Source: Niveispirillum sp943370215 (GTDB taxonomy: Bacteria > Pseudomonadota > Alphaproteobacteria > Azospirillales > Azospirillaceae). Taken from it: DNA of 64,000 nt. Below the pieces are notes generated by a model. The model made no database searches. It was not told the DNA's origin and saw nothing but the letters and a program-made list of their open reading frames with translations. The translations under genes were made by a program, and so were the position numbers. Within the stretch, counting starts at the first letter, position 1, and the number at the start of each line of letters is the position of its first letter. Positions 17,517 to 26,753 of this stretch are shown here, piece after piece. The stretch covers positions 38,654 through 102,653 of the forward strand of contig CALRQC020000019.1 of NCBI GenBank assembly GCA_943370215.1. The letters are read 5' to 3'.

Positions 17517-18446
17517 ATGACGCAGGCGGGCGGTTGGCAGCATGAGAAACGGATCCGGCCCGACGGCGCCTTTTTGCGCCTGTCGCGCTGGCAGGCCGCC
17601 AGCGCCGACGCTGCCCCCACCCTGCTGCTGCTGACCGGGCGCAGCGAATGTGTGGAGAAATATGCAGAAGTGGCGAGCGATATGGCGGCCCAGGGCTTCC
17701 GCGTCGTGGCCATGGACTGGCGCGGCCAGGGCGGTTCCGCCCGGCCGCTGGCCAACCCGCTGAAGGGCCATATCGACCGGTTCGACACCTATCTGGATGA
17801 TCTGGACGCCAGCCTGCCCCATCTGCTGGGCGATACCGGCACGGGGCCGGTGCTGGCCCTGGCCCATTCCATGGGCGGGCATCTGCTGCTGCGCTATGTC
17901 GCCGAACGGGCGCATCCCTTCACCGCCGTGATGCTGAGCGCACCGATGCTGGGCATCCGCACCAGCCCCCTGCCCGCGCCGCTGGCCCGACTGCTTGCCA
18001 GCACCATGGTGACCTTGGGCCGGGGGGGCGATTACGCGCCGGGCCAGCGGGACTGGTATGCCGCCGACCCCGCCTTTGACGGCAATCCGCTCACCTCCGA
18101 TCCGGTGCGGTTTCTGGTGGGCCATCGCTGCTATGCCGCCCAGCCCGATCTGGCGCTGGGTGGGGCCACTTGGGGTTGGCTGGATGCGGCGTTGCGGTCC
18201 ATGGCGCATCTGCTGCGGCCGGAAAGACTGGGGCAGGTCAGGATACCGGTTCTGCTGCTCTCCGGTCTGGCTGACCGGATCGTGCGGCCGGACAACCATG
18301 TCCAGGCCGCACGGTTGCTGCCCCGCTGCAGCTTGCGGCAATATCCGACGGCGCGGCACGAGTTGCTGATGGAAAGCGATGCCATCCGCACGGGCGTGAT
18401 GGCGGAAATCAGCAATTTTGCAAGGCAGATCGTTTTCCGCCCCTGA
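17517..18446 (+). CDS. Alpha/beta hydrolase, lysophospholipase / monoacylglycerol-lipase-like
   Basis: A 309-residue serine hydrolase. The nucleophile elbow AHSMGGH (Ser near 122), DWRGQGGS, and the late LADRIV (Asp) and ARHELLME (His) give the full triad in order. I choose ATG 17517 behind AAGGAAGG rather than the frame opening at 17319, which would overlap the divergent MaoC gene. Substrate probably a lipid ester, by family resemblance. Confidence 0.88.
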   Translation: MTQAGGWQHEKRIRPDGAFLRLSRWQAASADAAPTLLLLTGRSECVEKYAEVASDMAAQGFRVVAMDWRGQGGSARPLANPLKGHIDRFDTYLDDLDASLPHLLGDTGTGPVLALAHSMGGHLLLRYVAERAHPFTAVMLSAPMLGIRTSPLPAPLARLLASTMVTLGRGGDYAPGQRDWYAADPAFDGNPLTSDPVRFLVGHRCYAAQPDLALGGATWGWLDAALRSMAHLLRPERLGQVRIPVLLLSGLADRIVRPDNHVQAARLLPRCSLRQYPTARHELLMESDAIRTGVMAEISNFARQIVFRP

Positions 18447-18532
18447 TCAGCAGCAAACCATCCATTGCCGGGGCAACACCGCACCGTTAACGTGTCTTGT
18501 GTCTGTTTTCATGGATCAAACGAGGTGCCGGA

Positions 18533-19315
18533 TTGAAAGGATGGCTACTGCTGCTCAGCCTGACCCTGGCATGGGCTCAACCGGGACCTGCCAGCGCGGA
18601 CGCGGGTTCGGTGCGGCTGGCCACCTTGAACTGGCCCCCCTTCAGCGGCAACATACCCGAGGGAGGATCGGCTGGCGTGGTGATCGCCCAGGCGCTGGAG
18701 AGCCGGAATCTCACCCTGCAAAGCCAGACCATGCCCTGGAAGCGTGCCGTGTCGCAGGCGATGGAGGGGGACGGGCACGATGGCTTCTATCCTTCCTCCC
18801 CGGCGGAATGTGCGGGTGCCGGCGGGCAATTATCCAGGCTCCCCATCGGTCAATACCAGTTCGCCCTGGCACAGCCGGAAGCCGCGCCTGTCACATGGAA
18901 CCAGCCTGAAGATCTGACCCGGCTGCGTATCGGCATTGTCGATGGTTACGACAATGGCCCGTTGATCGACAGGCTGCGGCAACAGGGGCGGCTGGTCACC
19001 GATACAGCCCAGAACGACATGCTGAATCTGCGCAAGCTGCAGGCTGGCCGCATTGATGCCGCCGTGGTGGAAATCTCCCAATTCGGCATCCTGGCACCCG
19101 TGTTGAACCGGACAACGTCGACCGGCATGTCGCAGATCAGCCTGAACCCCCGCCCGCTGGGCCCGCCAGACCTGATCCATGTCTGCTTCAACCACAGCCC
19201 CGCCGGCCAAGCGGCACGCGACGCGCTGGACCAGGGGTTGGCCACACTCGATGTGCCGGCCCTGCAAGCGGCCTATATGGCCCGCCACGCGCCGGAACTG
19301 AACCCGACCAATTAA
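18533..19315 (+). CDS. Periplasmic solute-binding protein (family 3-like)
   Basis: A 260-residue secreted protein. The TTG start at 18533 behind GAGGTG gives a clean signal peptide ending PASA; the longer frame from 18497 would spoil it. The mature part opens with RLATLNWPPFSG, typical of polar-amino-acid-type binding proteins, and contains LRIGIVDGYDNG and LQAGRIDAAVVE. No permease or ATPase is adjacent, so it may not serve transport; related orphan proteins are common in Rhodospirillales. Confidence 0.8.
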   Translation: MKGWLLLLSLTLAWAQPGPASADAGSVRLATLNWPPFSGNIPEGGSAGVVIAQALESRNLTLQSQTMPWKRAVSQAMEGDGHDGFYPSSPAECAGAGGQLSRLPIGQYQFALAQPEAAPVTWNQPEDLTRLRIGIVDGYDNGPLIDRLRQQGRLVTDTAQNDMLNLRKLQAGRIDAAVVEISQFGILAPVLNRTTSTGMSQISLNPRPLGPPDLIHVCFNHSPAGQAARDALDQGLATLDVPALQAAYMARHAPELNPTN

Positions 19316-19347
19316 AAGGGGGCGGCGGCGCGACCGCCGCCCCCCTT
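19315..19347 (-). terminator. Terminator downstream of phoH
   Basis: GGGGGCGGCGG and CCGCCGCCCCC form a stem around CGCGA. Read on the minus strand it runs into CTTTTAAT just past the phoH stop; it also lies at the end of the convergent binding-protein gene. Confidence 0.75.
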
Positions 19348-19354
19348 CAGCACC

Positions 19355-20092
19355 TCACAGTACCGTCAACATGCTGGCGACCAGCGGATGGCGCACAATG
19401 TCCATCTCTGCCAGCCGCACCACGGCGATACCCTCCACCGGTTCCAGCCGGCGGGCAATATCGCACAGACCGGACAGACCATCGAGCAGGTCCGACTGAT
19501 CGGGGTCACCGGTCAGCACCATGGTGGAGTGCCAACCCAGACGGGTCAGCAGCATCTTGATCTGGGGATAGGTGCAGTTCTGCGCCTCATCGATGACGAT
19601 GAAGGCATTGTTGAGCGTGCGGCCCCGCATATAACCAACCGGCGCGATTTCGATGGAACCATCGGCCATCATCGCCTTCAGCCGCTTGGCGCCCAGCCGA
19701 TCGGACAGCGCATCATAGAGCGGGCGCAGGAAGGGGGCCATCTTCTCATTCAGGTCGCCCGGCAGATAGCCCAGGCTCTCCCCTGCCTCAATCGCCGGGC
19801 GGGACAGGATGATGCGATCGATCTGCCCCTTTTCCAGCGCGGCCACGGCAGACGAAATGGCCAGATAGGTCTTGCCCGTGCCCGCCGGCCCCAGCGCCAG
19901 GGTCAGGTTATTGTCGGCGATGGCCTGCATCAGCAGGGCCTGGCCAGGGCTCATCGGCTTGACGGTCCTGACGTAACTCTGTTCCCGCCTCTCCTCCCCT
20001 AACGGATCCCAGCCGGCGCGGCCAGGGTAGAGCGTATGGACCTTGGCATCATGGGTGCTGGAAGAGGACTTCGGCGGCGGGCGCTTGGCCAT
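19355..20092 (-). CDS. PhoH-family ATPase
   Basis: A 245-residue single-domain P-loop protein with Walker A GPAGTGKTY, AIEAGESLGYLPGD and Walker B FIVIDEAQN. PhoH-like proteins are predicted RNA-associated ATPases. I choose ATG 20092 behind GAGGAG; upstream codons in the frame are poorly protein-like. It is not in the usual miaB-phoH-ybeY cluster. About 80 bases upstream is an intrinsic terminator preceded by a structured leader, so attenuation or a separate small RNA is possible. Confidence 0.88.
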   Translation of the reverse strand: MAKRPPPKSSSSTHDAKVHTLYPGRAGWDPLGEERREQSYVRTVKPMSPGQALLMQAIADNNLTLALGPAGTGKTYLAISSAVAALEKGQIDRIILSRPAIEAGESLGYLPGDLNEKMAPFLRPLYDALSDRLGAKRLKAMMADGSIEIAPVGYMRGRTLNNAFIVIDEAQNCTYPQIKMLLTRLGWHSTMVLTGDPDQSDLLDGLSGLCDIARRLEPVEGIAVVRLAEMDIVRHPLVASMLTVL

Positions 20093-20173
20093 GGATGTCT
20101 CCTCACATTCGGCTAAGGAACCAGATGGTGGGATGAACTGCAACGGAACAGCACCGCCCCCGACAACAGGCAA

Positions 20174-20207
20174 CAAAAAACCGCACCCTCGGTCGGAGGC
20201 GTGCGGT
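20174..20207 (-). terminator. Intrinsic terminator upstream of phoH
   Basis: On the minus strand ACCGCAC..CCTC/GAGG..GTGCGGT forms an 11-bp stem, followed by TTTTTTG. No protein gene ends here, so it must belong to a leader or a small RNA. Confidence 0.85.
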
Positions 20208-20352
20208 GCATGAAAGCCGGAGTCGGAAATGCCGGTGCCGATCGGTCACGCGGCGGGTCAACGGGGGTGGCGCATGATAATGCGCTGCAACAGGCAGATG
20301 CGGAATCGCGCATGGGAGCCAATAGACGGTTCCATCCCCCAGATTGAACCAA
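20174..20352 (-). ncRNA. Candidate structured leader or small RNA upstream of phoH
   Basis: A promoter-like pair GTGACG / TATCTT (17-base spacing, -10 at 20365-20360 on the minus strand) would start a transcript near 20352. The transcript can fold with a closing stem (GGTTCAA and GGGGG at 20350-20336 with CCCCC and TTGACCC at 20267-20255). This encloses hairpins at 20298-20313, 20285-20297 and 20270-20285. An intrinsic terminator follows at 20207-20174. The layout, a branched domain and then a terminator before an ORF, resembles a riboswitch or an independent sRNA. I cannot assign it to a known class. Confidence 0.45.
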
Positions 20353-20511
20353 CCATGTTAAGATACAATATAATCAGCCACACGTCACCAGCCGTTGCGG
20401 TTGTCACCCAAGTTTAACACCAGATATCGCTACCCCCTTCCGTACTACCCCCAGACTCCGAGTCGGGCTTGCTGCGGGCGCGAAAGGGGTGGGAGAGGAG
20501 CCGGAGCCGAA

Positions 20512-20724
20512 ATGCCGTTCCCGACCAACCGTTCCAGGCCGACACCACCCCGCACCGGTGCCGCCATCGCCGCCACCGACGCTGAATCCGGAACGGAGGG
20601 GGCCGACCGCGCCGAAGATTTGCGCAAGTCCTTGTACGCCTTGAAGGTCATGCATGAACGCGGACTGCTGCCGACCGAGCAGTATGAGGCGGAGGTGGCA
20701 CGCCTGAAGGGAGATGCCACCTGA
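20512..20724 (+). CDS. Small SHOCT-like protein
   Basis: A 70-residue protein starting at ATG 20512 behind GAGAGGAG. The C-terminal RKSLYALKVMHERGLLPTEQYEAEVARL follows the short SHOCT-type helical pattern (an L-G-L turn then E-Y-x-x-x-V-x-x-L), often a tail for oligomerisation or nucleic-acid contact. The N-terminal half is Pro/Arg/Thr-rich and probably disordered. It lies upstream of minCDE on the same strand with a gap of 223 bases. Specific role unknown. Confidence 0.6.
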   Translation: MPFPTNRSRPTPPRTGAAIAATDAESGTEGADRAEDLRKSLYALKVMHERGLLPTEQYEAEVARLKGDAT

Positions 20725-20947
20725 CCTTTCGGGGCATTCCTTGGGGATGTGCCAGCACCGACCAATAGATGTTGTGGAAGGGGTGGCGCTTGTCGCAAAA
20801 TCTGCCGATGAAATGCTTGACGCCGTTTGCCAAACCGGCTTGAACGACGCGATTGACGGGGCCGAATCAGCGGCGATGGCGCACAGGATGTGGGCGGTCA
20901 TGCGAGGCGGCCAAGGCTTGACCTGACAGGTGGGGTAAAAATCGGCA

Positions 20948-21748
20948 ATGAGTACGCAGGTCGCCTATCGGGACGCGCCCTTCCAACTGCGCGGCAGCAC
21001 CTTCACCATGATGGTGCTGAAGGTCAGCGATCCCCGTAATCCGAATTTCTTTCCCGTCCTGTCGGGCAAGATCGCCCAGGCGCCGAATTTCTTCCGCCAC
21101 GCCCCCGTGGTGCTGGACCTGGATGATCTGCCGGCAGGCGTGCCGTTCGATTTCGAAAGCTTCATCAAGCTGTTGCGCAATCTGGGCCTGATCGCGGTCG
21201 GGTTGCAGGGCGGCACCAAGGAACAGCAGGACGCCGCCCTGGCCGTGGGGCTGGCCTTGTTGCAGGCGCCGCGCGGCAAGGTGGAAACCTTTGATCCGCT
21301 GGCCGGCACCGGCCGCAGCCCGGCGCAAGGGCTGGCCAATGTGCACGCACAGGCGACCCAACAACCGGCCGCCACCCCTGCCACCCCGGTGATGCCGGAA
21401 CCGCCACCGCCGCCGCGTGCTTCCATGCTGGTGACGGAACCGATCCGGTCGGGGCGACAGATTTATGCCGCCGGTTGTGATCTTATCGTGGTCGGCCCGG
21501 TCAGCCCCGGTGCCGAACTGCTGGCCGATGGCAGCATCCATGTCTATGGCACGCTACGCGGCCGGGCCCTGGCCGGCGTATCGGGGGACCAGAATGCGCG
21601 CATCTTCTGCCAGAGCCTGGAGGCGGAGCTGGTCTCCATCGCCGGGCTCTATCGGGTGTCGGAGGATATGGACAAGGAGATCCGCCGCCGGCATGTGCAG
21701 ATTTATCTGAACAATGGTTTCTTGCATATCGACCCGGTTTCCGCCTGA
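20948..21748 (+). CDS. minC: Septum site-determining protein MinC
   Basis: Inhibits FtsZ polymerisation near the poles. The N-terminal MinC_N domain (about 5-105) contains LKVSDPRNPNFF. A Pro/Ala-rich linker follows (about 125-160), then the C-terminal beta-helix starting EPIRSGRQIYAAGCDLIVVG with HVYGTLRGRALAG. Length 266. First gene of the min operon; minD follows after 56 bases. Confidence 0.96.
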   Translation: MSTQVAYRDAPFQLRGSTFTMMVLKVSDPRNPNFFPVLSGKIAQAPNFFRHAPVVLDLDDLPAGVPFDFESFIKLLRNLGLIAVGLQGGTKEQQDAALAVGLALLQAPRGKVETFDPLAGTGRSPAQGLANVHAQATQQPAATPATPVMPEPPPPPRASMLVTEPIRSGRQIYAAGCDLIVVGPVSPGAELLADGSIHVYGTLRGRALAGVSGDQNARIFCQSLEAELVSIAGLYRVSEDMDKEIRRRHVQIYLNNGFLHIDPVSA

Positions 21749-21804
21749 ATTGGTCTTTACCGGTTCTTAATCTTACAGCAACCTCTGACCTTGGGAGACG
21801 CCTC

Positions 21805-22620
21805 TTGGCCAAGATCATTACGATGACCTCCGGCAAGGGCGGCGTAGGCAAGACGACGTCGAGCGCCGCCGTCGGCACCGGTCTTGCCCTTCGCGGTTTC
21901 AAAACCTGCATCATCGACTTCGATGTGGGCTTGCGCAATCTGGACCTGATCATGGGATGCGAACGCCGCGTGGTGTTCGATTTCATCAATGTGATCAATG
22001 GGGAAGCACGCCTGAGCCAGGCGCTGATCAAGGATAAGCGGGTGGAAAACCTGTATATCCTGCCCACCAGCCAGACCCGCGACAAGGATGCGCTGACCCT
22101 GGAAGGGGTGGGCAAGATCCTGGATGAGTTGAAGAAAGAATTCGACTACATCATCTGCGACAGCCCGGCCGGTATCGAGAAAGGCGCCCTGATGGCGCTC
22201 TATTGGGCCGACCATGCCATCATCGTCACCAACCCCGAAGTCTCCTCCGTGCGCGACAGCGACCGTATCCTGGGCGTGATCCAGGCCAAGTCGCGCCGTG
22301 CCGAACAGGGGCTGGAGCCGGTGCAGGAACATCTGCTGGTCACCCGCTATGATGTAGAGCGGGTGGAGAAAGGCGAGATGCTGAAGGTGGATGATGTGCT
22401 GGAAATCCTGGCCATCCCGCTGCTGGGCATCATCCCGGAAAGCCCGGCCGTGCTGAAGGCGTCGAATGTCGGTATGCCGGTGGTGCTGGATGACAAGTCC
22501 AACGCCGGCCAGGCCTATGCCGATGCCGTCGGCCGTTTTCTGGGCGAAAAGATCGAGCACCGCTTCATCAAGCCCGAGAAAAAGGGCCTGCTCGACCGGT
22601 TGCTGCGGAGGACGGCATGA
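21805..22620 (+). CDS. minD: Septum site-determining ATPase MinD
   Basis: Membrane-associated ParA-type ATPase that recruits MinC and is displaced by MinE. The deviant Walker A SGKGGVGKTT is near 10-19, and the C-terminal amphipathic membrane helix reads KKGLLDRLLRR. The start is TTG 21805, giving MAKIITMTSGKGG. Length 271. The stop overlaps the minE start by four bases (ATGA). Confidence 0.97.
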   Translation: MAKIITMTSGKGGVGKTTSSAAVGTGLALRGFKTCIIDFDVGLRNLDLIMGCERRVVFDFINVINGEARLSQALIKDKRVENLYILPTSQTRDKDALTLEGVGKILDELKKEFDYIICDSPAGIEKGALMALYWADHAIIVTNPEVSSVRDSDRILGVIQAKSRRAEQGLEPVQEHLLVTRYDVERVEKGEMLKVDDVLEILAIPLLGIIPESPAVLKASNVGMPVVLDDKSNAGQAYADAVGRFLGEKIEHRFIKPEKKGLLDRLLRRTA

Positions 22621-22937
22621 ACTTACTCGACATCTTCAAGCGTTCCAAGCCGCCCACGATCGCCGCCCAGGCCAAGGAACGCCTTCAGATCGTGCTGGCC
22701 CATGAACGTTCGGACCGCAACAGCCCGGACTTCCTGCCCGCCCTGCAGCAGGAACTGCTGGCTGTGATCAAGAAATATGTCAGCGTGGACGAGGACAAGG
22801 TAGCCGTGAAGCTGGAACGCGAAAGCGGCTGTTCCATGCTGGAGGTGAACGTCGAACTGCCCAGTCCGGCCGCCCGTGCGGCCGCAGCAGCGGCGGCGGC
22901 AGCCGCCTCAAAGGGCAAACCGGCCCCAGCCAATTGA
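22617..22937 (+). CDS. minE: Cell division topological specificity factor MinE
   Basis: Stimulates MinD ATPase to set up pole-to-pole oscillation. The N-terminal anti-MinCD helix region and ERLQIVLAHERS are clear, followed by the dimerisation domain with KLERESGCSMLEVNVELP. The protein carries an unusual tail of about 20 residues, nearly all Ala then KGKPAPAN, making it 106 residues against the usual 85-90. Confidence 0.96.
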   Translation: MNLLDIFKRSKPPTIAAQAKERLQIVLAHERSDRNSPDFLPALQQELLAVIKKYVSVDEDKVAVKLERESGCSMLEVNVELPSPAARAAAAAAAAAASKGKPAPAN

Positions 22938-23014
22938 CCAGGACGGGGCCGGGGGGGCTGCATCGTGGCAACGATGTCAGCCATTTACCCTCACCCCGGA
23001 CAGGACAGGGGCCA

Positions 23015-24604
23015 ATGGTTCGCGTCGGGCAAGGAAGTGGCTGGGGTGTTGCAGCACTGCTGGCGTGGTTGAGTTTTTACCCGGCGTCGGCAGCCGACCG
23101 CCAAGAGCTTTCGATTGCGCTGTCGGCACAATCAACCCTGGATGATCCGCATCAAGCCCGCACGGGCGCGGATTTTCAGTATTTCGAGCATATATTCGAC
23201 ACGCTGGTGACGCGCAAAGGCTTCAGCGTCACCCCCCGGCTGGCCCTCTCCTGGAACAGTCAGGATAACCGGAACTGGTCATTTCGCATTCGGAATGATG
23301 CCCGGTTTTCCAACGGTCGTTCCGTTACCGCAACGGATGTAGCCTATTCTCTTTGCCGTTATGAAACCCTAGCCCAGGAGAGTGGTGGCGCCTATCTGGG
23401 GTTGTCATCGGTGGAGGTTACGGGCCCATACAGCCTGTCGCTGCACCTGGACAGTGCTTACCGTTTACTGCCGCCTGCCCTCAGCCTGGTTTTCATGGTC
23501 GCCGCCCCCGCCGATGGGCGCGGCGTGGGCGGGCCGATGGGATGTGATCCTGCCAAGGTGTTGGCAGGCCAGGGAACCCCCCAGATCGGCAGCGGCCCCT
23601 ATATCGCGGCAGGCAGTCCGCAGGCCAATACCCGCCGGTTGGCAGCTTCGCCCTATTACGGGCCGGAACCGCCCCCCTGGCGCGCATTGAACCTGATCAG
23701 CGAGCCTGATCCGCGGGAGCGGCTGCGCCTGCTCCTGGCTGGCAATGTGGATATCATGGAAGATGTGCCCCCCTTCCAACTGCCCTATTTCCAACGCCAA
23801 CCCAATGTGCATCTGACGGAACTGCCCACCGACCGGGTGATGTTGCTGACCTTCAACATGGCGCCCACCGACCGTGATGGGCACCCCAACCCGCTGGCTG
23901 ACAGCCGGGTGCGCCGGGCCATCAATATGGCGATCGACCGCTGGACCCTGGTGGAAAGGGGATTGGCTGGGATCGGCGGTCCAGCTTGGCAACTGGCACA
24001 ACCGGGGATGGAGGGGTGGTTGCCGGCACGGGCCACCGGCCCCGGCCTGGACACAACCGGCGCGCGTCGGCTGCTGGCTGAGGCCGGATATCCGGACGGC
24101 TTCACCCTGGATATCCTGATGCCGCGAACACGCGTCACCAATCAGCCGCGCGTGGTGGAATTGCTGGCGGGCATGTTGCGTGCCATCAATATCCAGGCCC
24201 AGGTGGAGCCGATTGATTTGGCACAGGCCGGGGAACGCATACGCCAGGGGGATTTCACCCTGGCGATGGGGGCCATCGGCCTGACAGCCGGATCGGCGAT
24301 GGAAGGGCTGGAGGCAACGGCTGGCCCCCTGTTCCACAAGACCAGCACCAACCCCAGCGGGTACGAAGATCCGCGACTGTCCGCCCTGTTGGCACAGGCC
24401 CGTTCAGCACCACCCGCCGCCATTCCCGGCCTGTCGGCGCAGGCAGCCGATATTCTGGACCGGGATATGCCGATGATCCCGCTGCTGCATATGCGCGATC
24501 TGGTCGCCCACCGGGCGGATTTGACCATCGCGGCCAGCGACACGGCCCGTGCCTTCGGGCGCATCACCTGGCCGGCGACAGCCCAGTTGGACCCGGCACC
24601 CTGA
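23015..24604 (+). CDS. ABC-type substrate-binding protein, family 5 (peptide/nickel type)
   Basis: A 529-residue secreted protein. The signal peptide ends FYPASAA when started at ATG 23015. The family-5 pattern is visible: FEHIFDTLV, RFSNGRSVTATDVAYSL, SRVRRAINMAIDR, and LLAEAGYPDGFTLDI. It lies alone behind minCDE without permease or ATPase genes, so it either pairs with distant components or has a non-transport role. Ligand unknown. Confidence 0.88.
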   Translation: MVRVGQGSGWGVAALLAWLSFYPASAADRQELSIALSAQSTLDDPHQARTGADFQYFEHIFDTLVTRKGFSVTPRLALSWNSQDNRNWSFRIRNDARFSNGRSVTATDVAYSLCRYETLAQESGGAYLGLSSVEVTGPYSLSLHLDSAYRLLPPALSLVFMVAAPADGRGVGGPMGCDPAKVLAGQGTPQIGSGPYIAAGSPQANTRRLAASPYYGPEPPPWRALNLISEPDPRERLRLLLAGNVDIMEDVPPFQLPYFQRQPNVHLTELPTDRVMLLTFNMAPTDRDGHPNPLADSRVRRAINMAIDRWTLVERGLAGIGGPAWQLAQPGMEGWLPARATGPGLDTTGARRLLAEAGYPDGFTLDILMPRTRVTNQPRVVELLAGMLRAINIQAQVEPIDLAQAGERIRQGDFTLAMGAIGLTAGSAMEGLEATAGPLFHKTSTNPSGYEDPRLSALLAQARSAPPAAIPGLSAQAADILDRDMPMIPLLHMRDLVAHRADLTIAASDTARAFGRITWPATAQLDPAP

Positions 24605-24629
24605 CGGCAAACCCAGTGGGGCGCGCGGA

Positions 24630-25457
24630 TCAGCCCGGACGTTTCACGGGGAACACATGTTCGGGCCCCGGAAAGGCCCGTGCCTGCACATCGGCCGTAT
24701 AGGCCGCCGCAGCCGCCTCGATCTGTTCGCCCAGTGTGGCATAGCGTTTGACAAATTTCGGGGTGAAGCCACCGAACAGGCCCAGCATGTCATCGCTGAC
24801 CAGCACCTGCCCGTCACAGGCCGCACTGGCGCCGATGCCGATGGTGACGGCGGGAATGCTCCCGGTGATCTGGCGGGCCAGCGGTTCCACCACCCCTTCC
24901 ACCACCACGGAGAAGGCGCCAGCCTCGGCAATGGCGCGGGCGTCGCCCATGATCTTGTGCTGCTCGGCATCCGACCGGCCCCGCGCACGATAGCCGCCCA
25001 GCGCGTTCACGGCCTGCGGGGTCAGTCCGACATGGCCCATCACCGGAATGCCCCGGCGAACCAGGAAATCCACCGTCTCGGCCATTTCCTCCCCGCCTTC
25101 CAGCTTCACCGCCTGGGCGCCGGTTTCGGCCAGCACGCGGGCAGCGTTGCGAAAGGCTTGCTGCGGGCTTTCCTGATAGGTTGCCCAGGGCAAATCCACC
25201 ACCACGCAGGCACGCGCAGAACCACGCACCACGGCGGCGCCATGGGCGATCATCATCTCCAGCGTCACACCCAGCGTGCTGTCCAGCCCATAGACCACCA
25301 TGCCCAGACTGTCGCCGACCAGCAGACAATCCACATGCGGATCCAGCAGCCGGGCCGTGGAAACGGTATAGGCTGTCAGGACCGAGATCGGCTGCTGGCC
25401 CTTGCGGGCGGCAATCTCCGGTACGCTGATGCGCTTGATCTGGGTGGTGGCGCTCAT
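24630..25457 (-). CDS. panB: 3-methyl-2-oxobutanoate hydroxymethyltransferase
   Basis: Catalyses ketopantoate formation from 2-oxoisovalerate and methylene-tetrahydrofolate in pantothenate and CoA synthesis. The barrel motifs AYTVSTARLLD, CLLVGDSLGMVVYG and GHVGLTPQ are intact; the catalytic Glu lies in VVVEGVVEPLA. Length 275. No panC neighbour in the window. Confidence 0.96.
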   Translation of the reverse strand: MSATTQIKRISVPEIAARKGQQPISVLTAYTVSTARLLDPHVDCLLVGDSLGMVVYGLDSTLGVTLEMMIAHGAAVVRGSARACVVVDLPWATYQESPQQAFRNAARVLAETGAQAVKLEGGEEMAETVDFLVRRGIPVMGHVGLTPQAVNALGGYRARGRSDAEQHKIMGDARAIAEAGAFSVVVEGVVEPLARQITGSIPAVTIGIGASAACDGQVLVSDDMLGLFGGFTPKFVKRYATLGEQIEAAAAAYTADVQARAFPGPEHVFPVKRPG

Positions 25458-25571
25458 TTCCGGTCCCTCTCACTGCTTTTTGCGCTGCGGCAAGCCGCTT
25501 GTTGCGGCAACCCCTAGCATGATTTCCATGCCAGGGGCAAAGCGGGGACCATCTCCATCACCATCCACCTG

Positions 25572-26486
25572 TCACTGCATGGCGCGGAATTCGCCCCGCG
25601 CGCGTTTGGACGCCATGGGCGGCAGTGGCCCGGCCGGCAGTTCGGCACTGCTACGCACCCGGCGGGCCACCTTCTTATAGGCGCCGCTCTCGATCTGGCG
25701 GATACGTTCCTTGCTGACCCCATAATGCTGGGCCAGCGTTTCCAGGGTCACCGGGTTTTCCGCCAGATTGCGGGAGGCGAAAATATGCCGCTCCCGTTCG
25801 CCCAGAATGGTCAGCGCATCACGCATCATCGCCCGCCGGTCGTTCAGCTCGCTGCGTTCAGCCAGGCTTTCCTCCACCGACTCCCGGTCGTCAGCCAGCA
25901 GATCGATGGCTTCATGGTCGCCATCCTCCCCCACCGGCACATTCAGCGAGGTGACAGGCGTAGAGAAACGGTGCTCCATCTCCCGCACCTCCTCCACCGA
26001 GGTGCCCAGTGTCGTCGCCACGCGGACCACATCATCATCGTTCATCACCCGATCCTCGATCCCCAGCTTGCGCTGGGTCTGGCGCAGGTTGAAGAACAGG
26101 CGCTTCAAGGCGGCCGTATTGCCGCCCTTGATCAGTGACCAGTTATGCAACACGAAGCTCTGCACCTCCGCCCTGATCCACCACAGCGCATAGGTGGACA
26201 GGCGGAAGCCGCGCGACGGGTCGAAGCGCTGCACCGCCTTCACCAGACCGATATTCGCCTCGGAAATCAGGTCGGCGATGGGCAGGCCGGAACGGGCATA
26301 TTTCGCGGCAATCTTCACCGCCAGCCGCATATGGCTTTTCACCAACTGATCGAAGGCGCGGCGATCCTGCCGCTCCGTCCAGGCATGGGCGAGTTGCTGC
26401 TCCTCATCGGGGGGCAGCATTGGGAAACGGTTGGCCTGCGACGTGAAACTGCGCAGCAGGTCGGCGGATTCGGTGTAGCTGGCCAT
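25572..26486 (-). CDS. rpoH: RNA polymerase sigma-32-type factor (RpoH family)
   Basis: A 304-residue alternative sigma factor for heat-shock or oxidative-stress genes. Region 2 includes SGLPIADLISEANIGLVKAV and FRLSTYALWWIRAEV; the RpoH box reads NLRQTQRKLG; region 4 reads ALTILGERERHIF with a C-terminal helix-turn-helix. I choose ATG 26486 behind AGAGGAGG. Alphaproteobacteria often carry several RpoH paralogues; which one this is cannot be settled here. RpoH2-type factors act with ChrR-sigmaE in singlet-oxygen responses, relevant to the photolyase cluster. Confidence 0.9.
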   Translation of the reverse strand: MASYTESADLLRSFTSQANRFPMLPPDEEQQLAHAWTERQDRRAFDQLVKSHMRLAVKIAAKYARSGLPIADLISEANIGLVKAVQRFDPSRGFRLSTYALWWIRAEVQSFVLHNWSLIKGGNTAALKRLFFNLRQTQRKLGIEDRVMNDDDVVRVATTLGTSVEEVREMEHRFSTPVTSLNVPVGEDGDHEAIDLLADDRESVEESLAERSELNDRRAMMRDALTILGERERHIFASRNLAENPVTLETLAQHYGVSKERIRQIESGAYKKVARRVRSSAELPAGPLPPMASKRARGEFRAMQ

Positions 26487-26753
26487 GGCCTCTGTCCTCC
26501 TCTGGACGCGGCGCGATGCGGATAACCGGCCCGGCATTGGCACCGGCCACATCTCCCAATTTGGAACCGCTCCTTCTTGGAATGATTCTAAGATAGGGCG
26601 GCATGGGGTTATCCGCAAGACCCAGCGCGGCTATATACCGAACGTCATAGCGCAGACCGGGGCCGGCAATGAAAAAGGGCGACCGGAATGTACCGGCCAC
26701 CCTTGATCAACAGAGTGGGGCCTGGAGAGTTCCCTTAGTGTTTGCTTGTTCCC

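Noticed and set aside
20714..20926. 70-codon plus-strand frame before minC
   Set aside because: No ribosome-binding site and a minus-strand frame of equal quality overlaps it; the gap is more likely the minCDE promoter region.
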